Assembly: GCA_964539665.1 (NCBI GenBank)
Contig: CAZIKB010000011.1
Span: 1-64,000 of the forward strand
Origin: CAZIKB01 sp964539665
Lineage (GTDB): Bacteria; Zhuqueibacterota; Zhuqueibacteria; Oceanimicrobiales; Oceanimicrobiaceae
Reading direction: 5' to 3'
DNA: 64,000 nucleotides
Each line of letters begins with the position of its first letter. The stretch's first letter is position 1. Positions 26,941-35,048 of this stretch are shown in pieces. The notes under the pieces are model-generated. The model saw nothing but the letters and a program-made list of their open reading frames with translations, ran no database searches and was not told where the DNA came from. The translations under genes and the position numbers were made by a program.

Positions 26941-28281
26941 TCAACTTTTTTGAGTAGTTTTAGCCCGGTATTTTTCCCAGAGCCGGTAAAGCCGCTCTTT
27001 CAAAGATTTTTCGAAGCCGTTCTCTGTCGGCCAATAATAAACCTGTTCTTTTAAGTTCCCGGGTAAATAGCACTGCTCAATAAAGTTTTCGTCAAAGTCA
27101 TGCGGATAAAGATAGCCGTTAGCATAGCCGGCCTTTTTCATGATATCTGTCGGCGCGTTGCGAAGGTGAAGTGGAACGGCCTCTACTGGTTTTTCCCGAA
27201 CGTCTTGTTGTGCAGCCGAAATCGCTTTATAGGAGGCATTGCTCTTTGGGGCAGACGCCATATAGGTTGTGGCTTGTGCCAGCACTAATCTCCCTTCCGG
27301 CATACCGACATACGTTACAGCGGTGAACGCGGCTGTGGCCACAACCAGCGCCTGCGGATCGGCATTGCCAATGTCTTCCGAGGCTAAAATGATCAGCCGG
27401 CGGGCAATGAATTTGGGGTCTTCGCCGGCTTCAATCATGCGCGCCAGCCAGTGCAAAGCCCCGTTGGGATCTGAACCCCGAACGCTTTTGATAAACGCTG
27501 AAATGGTGTCGTAGTGCATATCTCCTTTTTTATCGTACAAAAGGGCTTTTTTCTGCATGGCTTCCTGAATGAGCTTATCATCGATAGTCATTTGCTCATC
27601 GGTAGATTTGGGCGCTAATTTAATCGCCAGCTCCAGTGCATTCAAAGCCACCCGGGCATCACCGCCGGCAAGATTAATTAGAAGCTCTCTGCTGTTTTGG
27701 GCAAATATTATTTGTTTCTGATTTAATATTAAGTCGGTTTTGAGTGCTCGCTGAATTACTAACTCAATTTCTTCAAAAGTCAACGGCTGGAGCTGCAGAA
27801 CCCGGCTGCGTGATAGCAGGGGAGCGATCACCTCAAATGATGGATTTTCAGTAGTAGCGCCAATAAGCAAAACCGTGCCATCTTCTACACTGTGGAGGAG
27901 GGCATCCTGTTGGGCTTTGTTGAAACGGTGAATTTCATCGATAAATAAAATCGTACGTTTGGCCAGCTTACGGTTGACACTGGCTTTTTCGATGACTTTG
28001 CGCATGTCCGCCACACCAGCCGTAACCGCGCTCATGAAGAAAAAGTCCGATTTGGTTTCCCTGGCAATGATTTGGCCCAGGGTGGTTTTACCTACGCCAG
28101 GCGGCCCCCAGAAAATCATCGAAACCAGCTCATCGGTTTCAATGGCTCTGCGAATGATTTTACCTTCACCCACAAGATGTGCCTGACCGACAAAATCGGT
28201 TAGTGTTTTGGGACGCATGCGGTCGGCTAATGGGGTGGAGCGCGTAAGTTCTTTTTTGGCTTCCTGGTCGAAGAGTTGCAT
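26941..28281 (-). CDS. rarA: replication-associated recombination protein A (MgsA/RarA)
   Basis: AAA+ ATPase acting at stalled replication forks, 446 residues. The N-terminal DnaX-like ATPase has Walker A GPPGVGKTT, Walker B ILFIDEIHRF and sensor 1 LIGATTENPSF; the C-terminal helical domain holds the family signature GSDPNGALHWLARMIEAGEDP and DIGNADPQAL. It begins with ATG and its upstream neighbour on the same strand is a small antitoxin-like gene. Confidence 0.95.
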   Translation of the reverse strand: MQLFDQEAKKELTRSTPLADRMRPKTLTDFVGQAHLVGEGKIIRRAIETDELVSMIFWGPPGVGKTTLGQIIARETKSDFFFMSAVTAGVADMRKVIEKASVNRKLAKRTILFIDEIHRFNKAQQDALLHSVEDGTVLLIGATTENPSFEVIAPLLSRSRVLQLQPLTFEEIELVIQRALKTDLILNQKQIIFAQNSRELLINLAGGDARVALNALELAIKLAPKSTDEQMTIDDKLIQEAMQKKALLYDKKGDMHYDTISAFIKSVRGSDPNGALHWLARMIEAGEDPKFIARRLIILASEDIGNADPQALVVATAAFTAVTYVGMPEGRLVLAQATTYMASAPKSNASYKAISAAQQDVREKPVEAVPLHLRNAPTDIMKKAGYANGYLYPHDFDENFIEQCYLPGNLKEQVYYWPTENGFEKSLKERLYRLWEKYRAKTTQKS

Positions 28282-28327
28282 GGTTGGTTATAACCTAGAT
28301 TTGAATCGTTGTTTATAAGGCAAGTTT

Positions 28328-28570
28328 TTATAGAAGCTTATCTTTATCACGTTCTTGTAATAGAGTATCTACAAGGTTGCCATTTCCTGATCCTCTAAGT
28401 TTTCTCATGGCTTCCAATGCTTTTTGCCGCTTCAAGGTTTTTTGTGCAGCTTCTTTATCTTCAATGGTTAAAGTCACCTTAGTATCCTTGGGTAATTTCA
28501 AAGATTGTATTGTTTTTTGTAATTCAGATAAAGGGACATGTTCAATCGTTGGTATACAAGGTTTCTCCAC
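28328..28570 (-). CDS. solitary small antitoxin-like protein
   Basis: An 80-residue protein of unknown family. It has an N-terminal beta-like part (SLKLPKDTKVTLTIEDKE) and a charged helical C-terminus ending GSGNGNLVDTLLQERDKDK. The shape resembles antitoxins that accompany PIN-domain toxins, in which the C-terminal helix wraps the toxin. No PIN or RelE gene follows it: the next gene, 46 bases downstream, is rarA. The start appears to be GTG. It may be a relic antitoxin or act on the VapC encoded at 29012. Confidence 0.5.
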   Translation of the reverse strand: MEKPCIPTIEHVPLSELQKTIQSLKLPKDTKVTLTIEDKEAAQKTLKRQKALEAMRKLRGSGNGNLVDTLLQERDKDKLL

Positions 28571-28651
28571 ATATCTATTATTAATAAAATCAAATTTGTA
28601 GTAAATAAATTAATTATAATTCTCTAAGCTATTAAAGTTAAGGTAATTATA

Positions 28652-28745
28652 TTCAAAAATCAAGTTGATTATAATTGAAATCATGAAAAAGAAATCTCGG
28701 TATTTTAAAATTAGTTGTCTGTACAATCAAAAACTTGATTTTGAA
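28652..28745. promoter_or_regulatory. inverted repeat in the divergent region before vapBC
   Basis: Arms TTCAAAAATCAAGTT (28652-28666) and AACTTGATTTTGAA (28732-28745) are complementary apart from one extra A, 65 bases apart, in the region between the solitary antitoxin-like gene and vapBC. The right arm is close to where a vapBC promoter would lie, so it could be an operator for the VapBC complex, or a small mobile remnant. Confidence 0.4.
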
Positions 28746-28820
28746 CGTATGATTTAGTACATTTTAAAAGTATAAAACCATCGCAAAATATGAAGATTGT
28801 AATTAAAAAGGATGTGACTC

Positions 28821-29024
28821 ATGCAAAAAGAAATAACTGCGGTATATGAAAACGGAATTCTTAGACCCCTTACCCCAGTGAATTTAAATGAGCACCAAAA
28901 GGTCACTTTGAAGATTTTAAAAAAGAAAAGTGTTGTGATCGCAACCAAAGGTATGATTCGAGGGAACTCCAGCTATTTAAAAGAAATAGCCGAAAGCGAG
29001 GAACTGGCAGAGTGGAATCTTTGA
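28821..29024 (+). CDS. DUF104-type antitoxin (VapB-like)
   Basis: A 67-residue protein opening KEITAVYENGILRPLTPVNL, the signature of the DUF104/AF2212-like antitoxin family: a short beta-hairpin DNA-binding part followed by a helical tail. The ATG follows an AAGGATG. Its 3' end overlaps the PIN toxin gene by 13 bases, the usual coupled arrangement. It probably neutralises the toxin and represses the pair. It is on the plus strand, against the direction of nearly all neighbours, as expected of an inserted module. Confidence 0.85.
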   Translation: MQKEITAVYENGILRPLTPVNLNEHQKVTLKILKKKSVVIATKGMIRGNSSYLKEIAESEELAEWNL

Positions 29025-29521
29025 CCATTATTCCAGATAATTCGGACGTTTTCATAGACGCCAACATTTTTATTTACCATTTCTGTGAAAGTAATGATTT
29101 ACTATCTAATCTGTGCTCGGATTTTCTTCTGAGAGTAGAAAACAGTCAACTTTCAGGCTTCACCACGACAACAGTAATCTCTGAAGCCCTGCATAGAGCC
29201 ATGATCTTTGAAGCCACTAATATATCTGGACTTGACGCAAAAGGAGCACTGACCAAGCTAAGGAAAAAACCGGACCTCATAAAACAACTCACCCAATATT
29301 CAAAGATCCCGGAGAAAATTACTGAAATTGGTATTCAAATCCTGTCAGTCACTTACCAAACAATCTTAGAAAGTCAGTACTGGCGAGATAATTATGGGCT
29401 CATGGTAAATGATTCCATAATTATGGCGTCAATGCGGAGTTTCAAAATTGAAAACCTTGTCACCAATGATTCCGACTTTGATCACATCTCCAATTTAGCT
29501 GTTTGGAAACCTATTCCATAA
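29012..29521 (+). CDS. PIN-domain toxin (VapC-like ribonuclease)
   Basis: A 169-residue PIN-domain protein. The acidic metal-binding residues are in place: Asp16 in VFIDANIF, Glu in VISEALHR, Asp in VNDSIIMAS and the TNDSDFDHI end. VapC toxins cut tRNA or rRNA. The start is GTG inside the end of the antitoxin gene, so the toxin depends on translation of the antitoxin. All catalytic residues look intact, so the pair may be active. Confidence 0.87.
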   Translation: MESLTIIPDNSDVFIDANIFIYHFCESNDLLSNLCSDFLLRVENSQLSGFTTTTVISEALHRAMIFEATNISGLDAKGALTKLRKKPDLIKQLTQYSKIPEKITEIGIQILSVTYQTILESQYWRDNYGLMVNDSIIMASMRSFKIENLVTNDSDFDHISNLAVWKPIP

Positions 29522-29579
29522 TTAAACTTTTTATAAGTTACTGCACTATTACCTTGCAAGTGTCCACAATACCAGTGTG

Positions 29580-29846
29580 TTAAATATTTCGTCTTCTATT
29601 CAAGAAAGCAAACGCCATACCCCAAACAAAAGCCATCATCGCTGCAAACACTGCAGTTGATAAAATTTGGGGAGAGTAATCAATTCCAAATTGCCGTTCA
29701 ATAATTCGGCTTAACCAGAGACCTGTTTTGTCGAATAGACCAATAAAAAAAGGAATATGAAGTCTTAATACTCCGACTAATAGACCGGCAGCTATAATTG
29801 TGACAAAAGTGGCAAGACCGTGAGAAAGTCCATGTCGTCTCGGCAT
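29580..29846 (-). CDS. small two-helix membrane protein
   Basis: I do not recognise a family. The 88-residue product has a basic N-terminus (MPRRHGLSHGL), a first membrane helix at about 12-30, a short amphipathic stretch and a second helix at about 62-82, ending NRRRNI. The ATG is preceded by AAGGAT. It lies between the PIN toxin gene (opposite strand) and the broken caspase-like gene, with no clear functional link to either. Confidence 0.6.
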   Translation of the reverse strand: MPRRHGLSHGLATFVTIIAAGLLVGVLRLHIPFFIGLFDKTGLWLSRIIERQFGIDYSPQILSTAVFAAMMAFVWGMAFAFLNRRRNI

Positions 29847-29896
29847 GTGATATCCTTAAATATAATTAGTTCAATTTATGCCAATTACCAACTAAT

Positions 29897-31551
29897 CTAA
29901 TACCTCACAAAAACTCTATTCCTATTTGCCCCTTGTATCATTGGATTCTGTTCAACTCCATTAATCCTTCGGGCATAATAGGGAACGCCTTCGGTTTCAT
30001 CTGAAATGTATCGATAAATTTCAGCAAACGTTAACTGGTCGTCTTTATTAAAATCGGCATTTTTATTGTGAATAGCTTTTAAGAAAAAATACGTAAACAG
30101 GCCGTGTTTTTTCTCATTATACCAACAGGAAACCTGATTTCCCGATGAAGATGAAAGAACAACTCCATTGGATAAAGTCATAACTGGATTTTCAATTTTG
30201 ATTACTATCGGCGAAATATTTTCATATATAGTTTGCCTTTGTGATTTTCTACAATACCAAAGTAAGTTCGAAATTCCCCTTGTGTTGCATTTTCAACAAA
30301 GAATATATTGCCACTCATGAATCCAAAAGTTTTAATAAGATAATTTCTGATAGCACGGGCGTCATTTATTGCAAAGGTTACTTGTTTTGTCATTTCATAA
30401 CCACGATTTCCAATAACGACGGCAATGGCGTTATTATTTACCATTTTTGTTTGAGGTATATTCATATCAACATTCACAGTTATTTGCAGAGACTCATTAT
30501 ATTTAGAAGTCACATAACTTTCTGTTCCACTTAATTTAATTACCCAAACATCCTCAGAACCTGCACCTTTAGATTCTGTTCCACCACAAACTGCATAGCC
30601 GCCATCGCTCGTTTGGATCATTGAGGATAAATAATCCGTGCTGAGATAAGAGCCGCCAAAAGTCTTTTCCCATTCTATTGTTCCTTGACTGTTTAATTTG
30701 ATAATACATGCATCACTATCTCCAAATGAATCGGAATTAGAAATTGGGATTCTTGTATATCCACAAACCGCATAGCCACCATCGTTCGTTTGGATGATTG
30801 AATATGCCCCGTCAGATAAAGAAGCCCCAAATGTATTTTCCCACTCAAGGGTGCCTTGGCGGTTTAACTTGATGACCCAAAAGTCACTTTGTCCAGCGCC
30901 TTTCGAGTGCGTATATCCACAAACTGCATAGCCGCCATCGCTCGATTGGATCATTGAAGATGTCATGTCAATTTTAGATCCACCAAAGGTCTTTTCCCAT
31001 TCTATTGCTCCGTGACTGTTTAATTTAATAACCCATGCATCACTATCTCCTGCGCCTTTCGAGTGCGTATATCCACAAACTGCATAGCCGCCATCGCTCG
31101 ATTGGATCATTGAAGATGTCATATCAAATTCAGGGCCACCAAAAGTTTTTTCCCATTCTTTAGTTCCTTGATTGTTTAATTTGATAACCCAGAAATCACT
31201 GTATCCTGCACCTTTAGACTGTGTCGCACCACAAACTGCATATCCGCCATCACTTGTTTGGATCAATGAATATGTCATGTCAAATTCAGATCCACCAAAG
31301 GTCTTTTCCCATTCTATTATTCCTAGACTGTTTAATTTGATAACCCAGGAATCTCTATCTCCTGCGCCTTTAGACTGTGTCGTACCACAAACTGCATAGC
31401 CGCCATCGCTCGTTTGGATGATTGTTCTAGCTAAGTCACGTGAAGAACCACCATATGTTTTTTCCCATTCGATCTCAGGGTGGCTCTTTTGAGCAATAGC
31501 GGTTAGTGGCGAGATTATAAGAACTAAAATGAAGAATTTCAGTGCTTCCAT
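29897..31551 (-). pseudogene. broken caspase-like (peptidase C14) gene with N-terminal repeats
   Basis: The frame from 31551 encodes a signal peptide and six repeats of about 53 residues (EWEKTFGGS...DGGYAVCG...WVIKLN), then the first strands of a caspase fold (AIAVVIGNRGYE, AINDARAIRNYL). It breaks near 30205. From about 30240 the reading continues one frame off (ENISPIVIKIENPVM, SSSSGNQVSCWY, HGLFTYFFLKAI, VPYYARRINGVEQNP) to 29897, which is the end of the same fold. Between KGKLY and NISPI the usual middle of the domain is absent. In the family it contains the catalytic His (YSGHG) and Cys (DACFSG). So this is not a single-base frameshift but an out-of-frame deletion that removed the active site. 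A protein made from the upper frame alone would be a secreted repeat protein without peptidase activity. Confidence 0.8.
30520..31473 (-). repeat. six tandem repeats of about 156-159 bases
   Basis: In-frame tandem copies inside the broken caspase-like gene, each coding a WEKTFGG / SDGGYAVCG / VIKLN unit likely to form one blade or turn of a beta-propeller-like domain. Two neighbouring copies are nearly identical over about 68 bases (near 30901-30968 and 31057-31124), which points to recent duplication or gene conversion. Confidence 0.85.
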
Positions 31552-31844
31552 AGTCTGTTACCCTAAAAAAAATAAATTAAAATACTTTATTGTTAGAGAG
31601 AATTATACTTAGTGCAATTTTATAATTCCATTCTTCTAAATCTTACCTTTTCAAAAACTTTCACTCTCCGTAAATTAGCGGCTTCAAATCAGCGTATTAC
31701 ACTTTAATCTCACTCTGTTTTATCCCGTCCTTGAGGAATTTCGAAAGTCGACTCTGAATCTTTATTTTTCATCAATATATGAGGCTTTCACAGATTGCAA
31801 CTAATTAATAGAAATATATTTCTCATGAATTTATTTTTCTTAAT

Positions 31845-33524
31845 TCAATCCACCCGACTCGGGTCATTCCAGTAAAACTGTGTAAGGCCGCTATCTGTGC
31901 CGAACCAGATGTAATCACCGTCCATTAAAATGGCGTTGACTCTGTTGTCGAGGAGGCCATCTTCGATGTTAAATGTGCGCCAGGATTTGCTCTCACGGTC
32001 GTATTTCAAAACACCTTGATTGGTTGCTGCCCAAACCGCTGTCTCTGTAGCAAGAATTCGGTTGATCGGGGTATTGGGAAAGAAACGTCCTTCTGGCACA
32101 CCAAGCCATTGTTTTTTCTGGATGTCATAAACGTCAATGCCCCCGGAACTGCCAAACCAGATTTCGTTTTCATAGCGGGAAATGGTGGTGATTGTTCGAT
32201 TTATTGGCCCACCAATTTCAGCGCTGAACCCGCCTGTTTTCTTTTTAGTGTCATAAACATAAATACCGCCGCTGGTGCCGGCCCAAAGCAGATTCTCCAC
32301 TAATTCAAGATCATAGACATTTATTATAGTTAAATTGCCTGGATTGATTCGTTCAAACTTTAATTTATCTTTTTTTGATAAGTTCTTTTTTAAGATATGA
32401 TCAATGCCGTTAGCAGTGGCCACCCAGACAGAAGTGTCATTTACCACTGTATCAAAAACCTGATTGTCGGAGAGACCGTCAAAATTATCGTAAGTTTTCC
32501 AGGAACGCTTTTTGCTTGAATATCGAGTCAGGCCGTGTCCGGTTGAAAACCACAAATTGTCACCGTCAGCAGTAATGGCATTAATTTCATCGCTTTGCAA
32601 TTCAGAAATGTCCCTTTGCTCGTAGTATTCCCAGGTCTCCCGATCAAAATCCCATGCTGTTATGCCGCGGATTTGTTCTGTGCCTTTAGCGCCAGCAATC
32701 CAGAGTACGCCATTGTGAAAACTCATAGCGTTTACGACCGCACTTAGAAGGCCAAAATGAAGCATTTCCAAATATAAACTGTGAACGTCTCCTTTTCCCG
32801 CTCCCATTCCGGAGGTGCCTAACCAATAATTCCCCCAGTTATCTTCATACGCAACTTCAACATTGGCGCTTCTAAAATGCAAATCTTCAACCACTCCGCC
32901 CGAATCAAATAAATAGCCGCCACTCATAAAAAAATGCGGAAACTGTGTCGGTCTATTCACTTTATTACCATATCTGTCATTCGCTGTCAAAATTATTCCG
33001 CCAAATTTAGTGGTTTCAAAAAAACGTCCTGCCCGGGTTTGAAATAAAATATTATCTTTATTTATTCTTATTGATACGATTTCATCATAACCTGGCAAAC
33101 CGAATTCATTTTTGAAATAATTTGTCCAGCGCCTGGCAGTAGGATGATAGTAACTAACAGCAGTGTGGGTTGCACACCACAGATAACCCGTGTCAAAATC
33201 AAAAGCAACCGCCCAAATCTCATTGTCCGCTAATCCATTACTGGTGGTCCATGGAAAGTCCCAGCTATTCTTAAATTGATCGTATCGAATTATGCCGGAT
33301 TGTCGGGTCCCAAAATAGACAAACTGATCGCCTGCAGCAATCGAGGTCACAAAGCGAGCTACCGAGTAACTTATCCAGTCGCCTTGTTCATAATTTATAT
33401 TTGTTTGGCGTTGACGGAAATTAGCATCCTGAGAATAAGCCTGGGAATGAGTAAAAGAAGAGACATAAACAAAGGTAAAAATAATAATTTTTCTAAATCC
33501 AAAATAATTATTCATGGTCAACAT
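31845..33524 (-). CDS. secreted two-component-regulator-type beta-propeller protein
   Basis: A 559-residue exported protein: signal peptide (about 10-30) followed by a chain of Reg_prop-type propeller repeats, each with the pattern WxA/FGTxxGLxxYxxxxxxWxxY (for example IWFGSSGGIDVYD and VWAATNQGVLKYD). There is no histidine kinase or output domain, so it is a stand-alone propeller, possibly surface-bound. The ATG is three bases after the hflX stop, so it is cotranscribed with hflX. The function is not known. The 293 bases downstream (31552-31844) hold nothing I recognise. Confidence 0.8.
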   Translation of the reverse strand: MLTMNNYFGFRKIIIFTFVYVSSFTHSQAYSQDANFRQRQTNINYEQGDWISYSVARFVTSIAAGDQFVYFGTRQSGIIRYDQFKNSWDFPWTTSNGLADNEIWAVAFDFDTGYLWCATHTAVSYYHPTARRWTNYFKNEFGLPGYDEIVSIRINKDNILFQTRAGRFFETTKFGGIILTANDRYGNKVNRPTQFPHFFMSGGYLFDSGGVVEDLHFRSANVEVAYEDNWGNYWLGTSGMGAGKGDVHSLYLEMLHFGLLSAVVNAMSFHNGVLWIAGAKGTEQIRGITAWDFDRETWEYYEQRDISELQSDEINAITADGDNLWFSTGHGLTRYSSKKRSWKTYDNFDGLSDNQVFDTVVNDTSVWVATANGIDHILKKNLSKKDKLKFERINPGNLTIINVYDLELVENLLWAGTSGGIYVYDTKKKTGGFSAEIGGPINRTITTISRYENEIWFGSSGGIDVYDIQKKQWLGVPEGRFFPNTPINRILATETAVWAATNQGVLKYDRESKSWRTFNIEDGLLDNRVNAILMDGDYIWFGTDSGLTQFYWNDPSRVD

Positions 33525-33527
33525 GAG

Positions 33528-34811
33528 TCAAGTTTTTTCGCAATTGATTTGACCGTCTAAAAGATACTCAATCATTTTCGACTGTTCCTTAGTCGTTCTC
33601 ACTTTCATAGTAATGTTTTGCTCGTCATATTTAGTCTCCAATACATCCGCTAATTCATAAACCTTCGAAACAATCTCAGAATTTTTGATGTCAAATGTTA
33701 AAGCCATTTCCACTACGGCATGCCTGGTCATTTTTTGAATGGCCTCCTTTAAATCATTCAGAAAAAGACCTTTTATTGCAGAGACAAACACGGCAGGTTG
33801 ATATTCATTCTGCAAACGGGTTATTAAGCCCTTGTGTTCAAGCATGTCAATTTTATTAAACACAAACAGGACTGGTTTGTTTAAAGTTTTCAATTCGCCC
33901 AAAACATCTCTTACCACAGACATCTGTTCAAATAAATGTGCATGACTGACGTCAATTACATTGAGTAACATATCTGCATCTTTTGCTTCTTCGAGGGTAC
34001 TCATGAAAGAGGCTACCAAATGGTGTGGTAACTTCCTTATGAAGCCCACGGTGTCGATCAGCAAAACATTAAAATTATCCGAAATTTTCAAGCGCCGGAT
34101 AGTTGCATCCAAGGTTGCAAAAAGTCTGTCCTCAACAAATACATCTGATTGGGTTAGCGCGTTCATCAAGGTAGATTTGCCTGCATTTGTATAGCCAACC
34201 ATTGCTACCTTTACAATCACTTCCCGGTTACGACGGCGAACTTCCCTTTGATTTTTAATTTTCACCAGATCTTTTGATAGGAAGCTGATTCTTTTTCGAA
34301 TCAAGCGCCGATCAACTTCAAGCTGGGTTTCTCCAGGGCCCCTGGTTCCGATGCCGCCAACCTGCCTTGACAGATGGCTCCATTGACGAGTCAGGCGGGG
34401 CAGCAAGTAATTGAGCTGGGCCAATTCGACCTGGGTCTTAGCTTCTTTGGTTTTCGCCCTCCGGGCAAAAATATCCAGAATGAGGCCGCTGCGGTCCAAT
34501 ATTTTTTTCCCGGAAATTTTTTCTAAATTTCGAACCTGAGCCGGACTTAAATCATCATCAAATATAAGTAAATCAATATCATTTTCTTTTGCCCTGGTGG
34601 AGAGAATTTCGGCTTTGCCACGGCCGATAAAATAAGCTGAATCGATTTTATCACGTTCCTGAAAAAGTTTATCGACTACAATTGCGCCGGCCGTATCAGA
34701 AAGCAGCTCTAATTCAGCTAAATGTTCTTCTGTTTCCCAACGTCCTTTGCTGTTTAATGTCACTCCAATTAAAATCGCCCGTTCTTTTTCATCAGATTTT
34801 AGTTCGTGCAA
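33528..34811 (-). CDS. hflX: ribosome-associated GTPase HflX
   Basis: GTPase that splits stalled ribosomes. It has the N-terminal HflX domain (YFIGRGKAEIL, LLIFDDDLSPAQ), the GIGTRGPGETQLEVDRR linker, and a G domain with G1 GYTNAGKST, G3 DTVGF and G4 NKID. The open frame runs to a TTG at 34928, but its first 39 codons are atypical and begin inside a palindromic repeat. A TTG at 34811, 13 bases after GGAGG, gives the sensible N-terminus MHELKSDEKERAILIGV and a 427-residue protein. That start is inferred; a TTG at 34823 is an alternative. Confidence 0.93.
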   Translation of the reverse strand: MHELKSDEKERAILIGVTLNSKGRWETEEHLAELELLSDTAGAIVVDKLFQERDKIDSAYFIGRGKAEILSTRAKENDIDLLIFDDDLSPAQVRNLEKISGKKILDRSGLILDIFARRAKTKEAKTQVELAQLNYLLPRLTRQWSHLSRQVGGIGTRGPGETQLEVDRRLIRKRISFLSKDLVKIKNQREVRRRNREVIVKVAMVGYTNAGKSTLMNALTQSDVFVEDRLFATLDATIRRLKISDNFNVLLIDTVGFIRKLPHHLVASFMSTLEEAKDADMLLNVIDVSHAHLFEQMSVVRDVLGELKTLNKPVLFVFNKIDMLEHKGLITRLQNEYQPAVFVSAIKGLFLNDLKEAIQKMTRHAVVEMALTFDIKNSEIVSKVYELADVLETKYDEQNITMKVRTTKEQSKMIEYLLDGQINCEKT

Positions 34812-34903
34812 ATGTAAAGACAAGCCTCCAGTTAATTTTAAAAAAAATAAAATACAGCGTATTGGGTATAAGGTAAGAAGGAAATAAGTTAGACTGTAAT
34901 TTG

Positions 34904-35007
34904 TACGGTTATCCAGTTTACTCAGCAATCTTCTAATATTGTCATTCTGAGCGACGTCGCAGGGCTCCTTCCGAATGACATTTTTCGGAGTTAAGTGGAT
35001 AACCGTA
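34904..35007. repeat. 104-base palindromic element (MITE- or REP-like)
   Basis: Perfect 12-base terminal inverted repeats (TACGGTTATCCA at 34904-34915, TGGATAACCGTA at 34996-35007) whose similarity extends a further 8 bases inward. Nested inside are GTCATTC (34941-34947) and GAATGAC (34973-34979), GAGC/GCTC, and the perfect palindrome GCGACGTCGC. The whole element can fold into one hairpin. No transposase is encoded, so it would be non-autonomous. It sits about 100 bases upstream of the likely hflX start. The stretch starting at 34941 matches 50642 at 14 of 15 bases. Confidence 0.75.
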
Positions 35008-35048
35008 TGTAATTTACCTTAAACCCTATATCCATATATACTTATTAA

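Noticed and set aside
28754..28948. A 64-codon minus-strand frame over the vapB start
   Set aside because: It is the complement of the DUF104 antitoxin gene and has no ribosome site.
31425..31445. Second parS-like CACGTG site in the caspase-like gene
   Set aside because: Only about 11 of 16 positions fit the consensus, expected by chance at this length.
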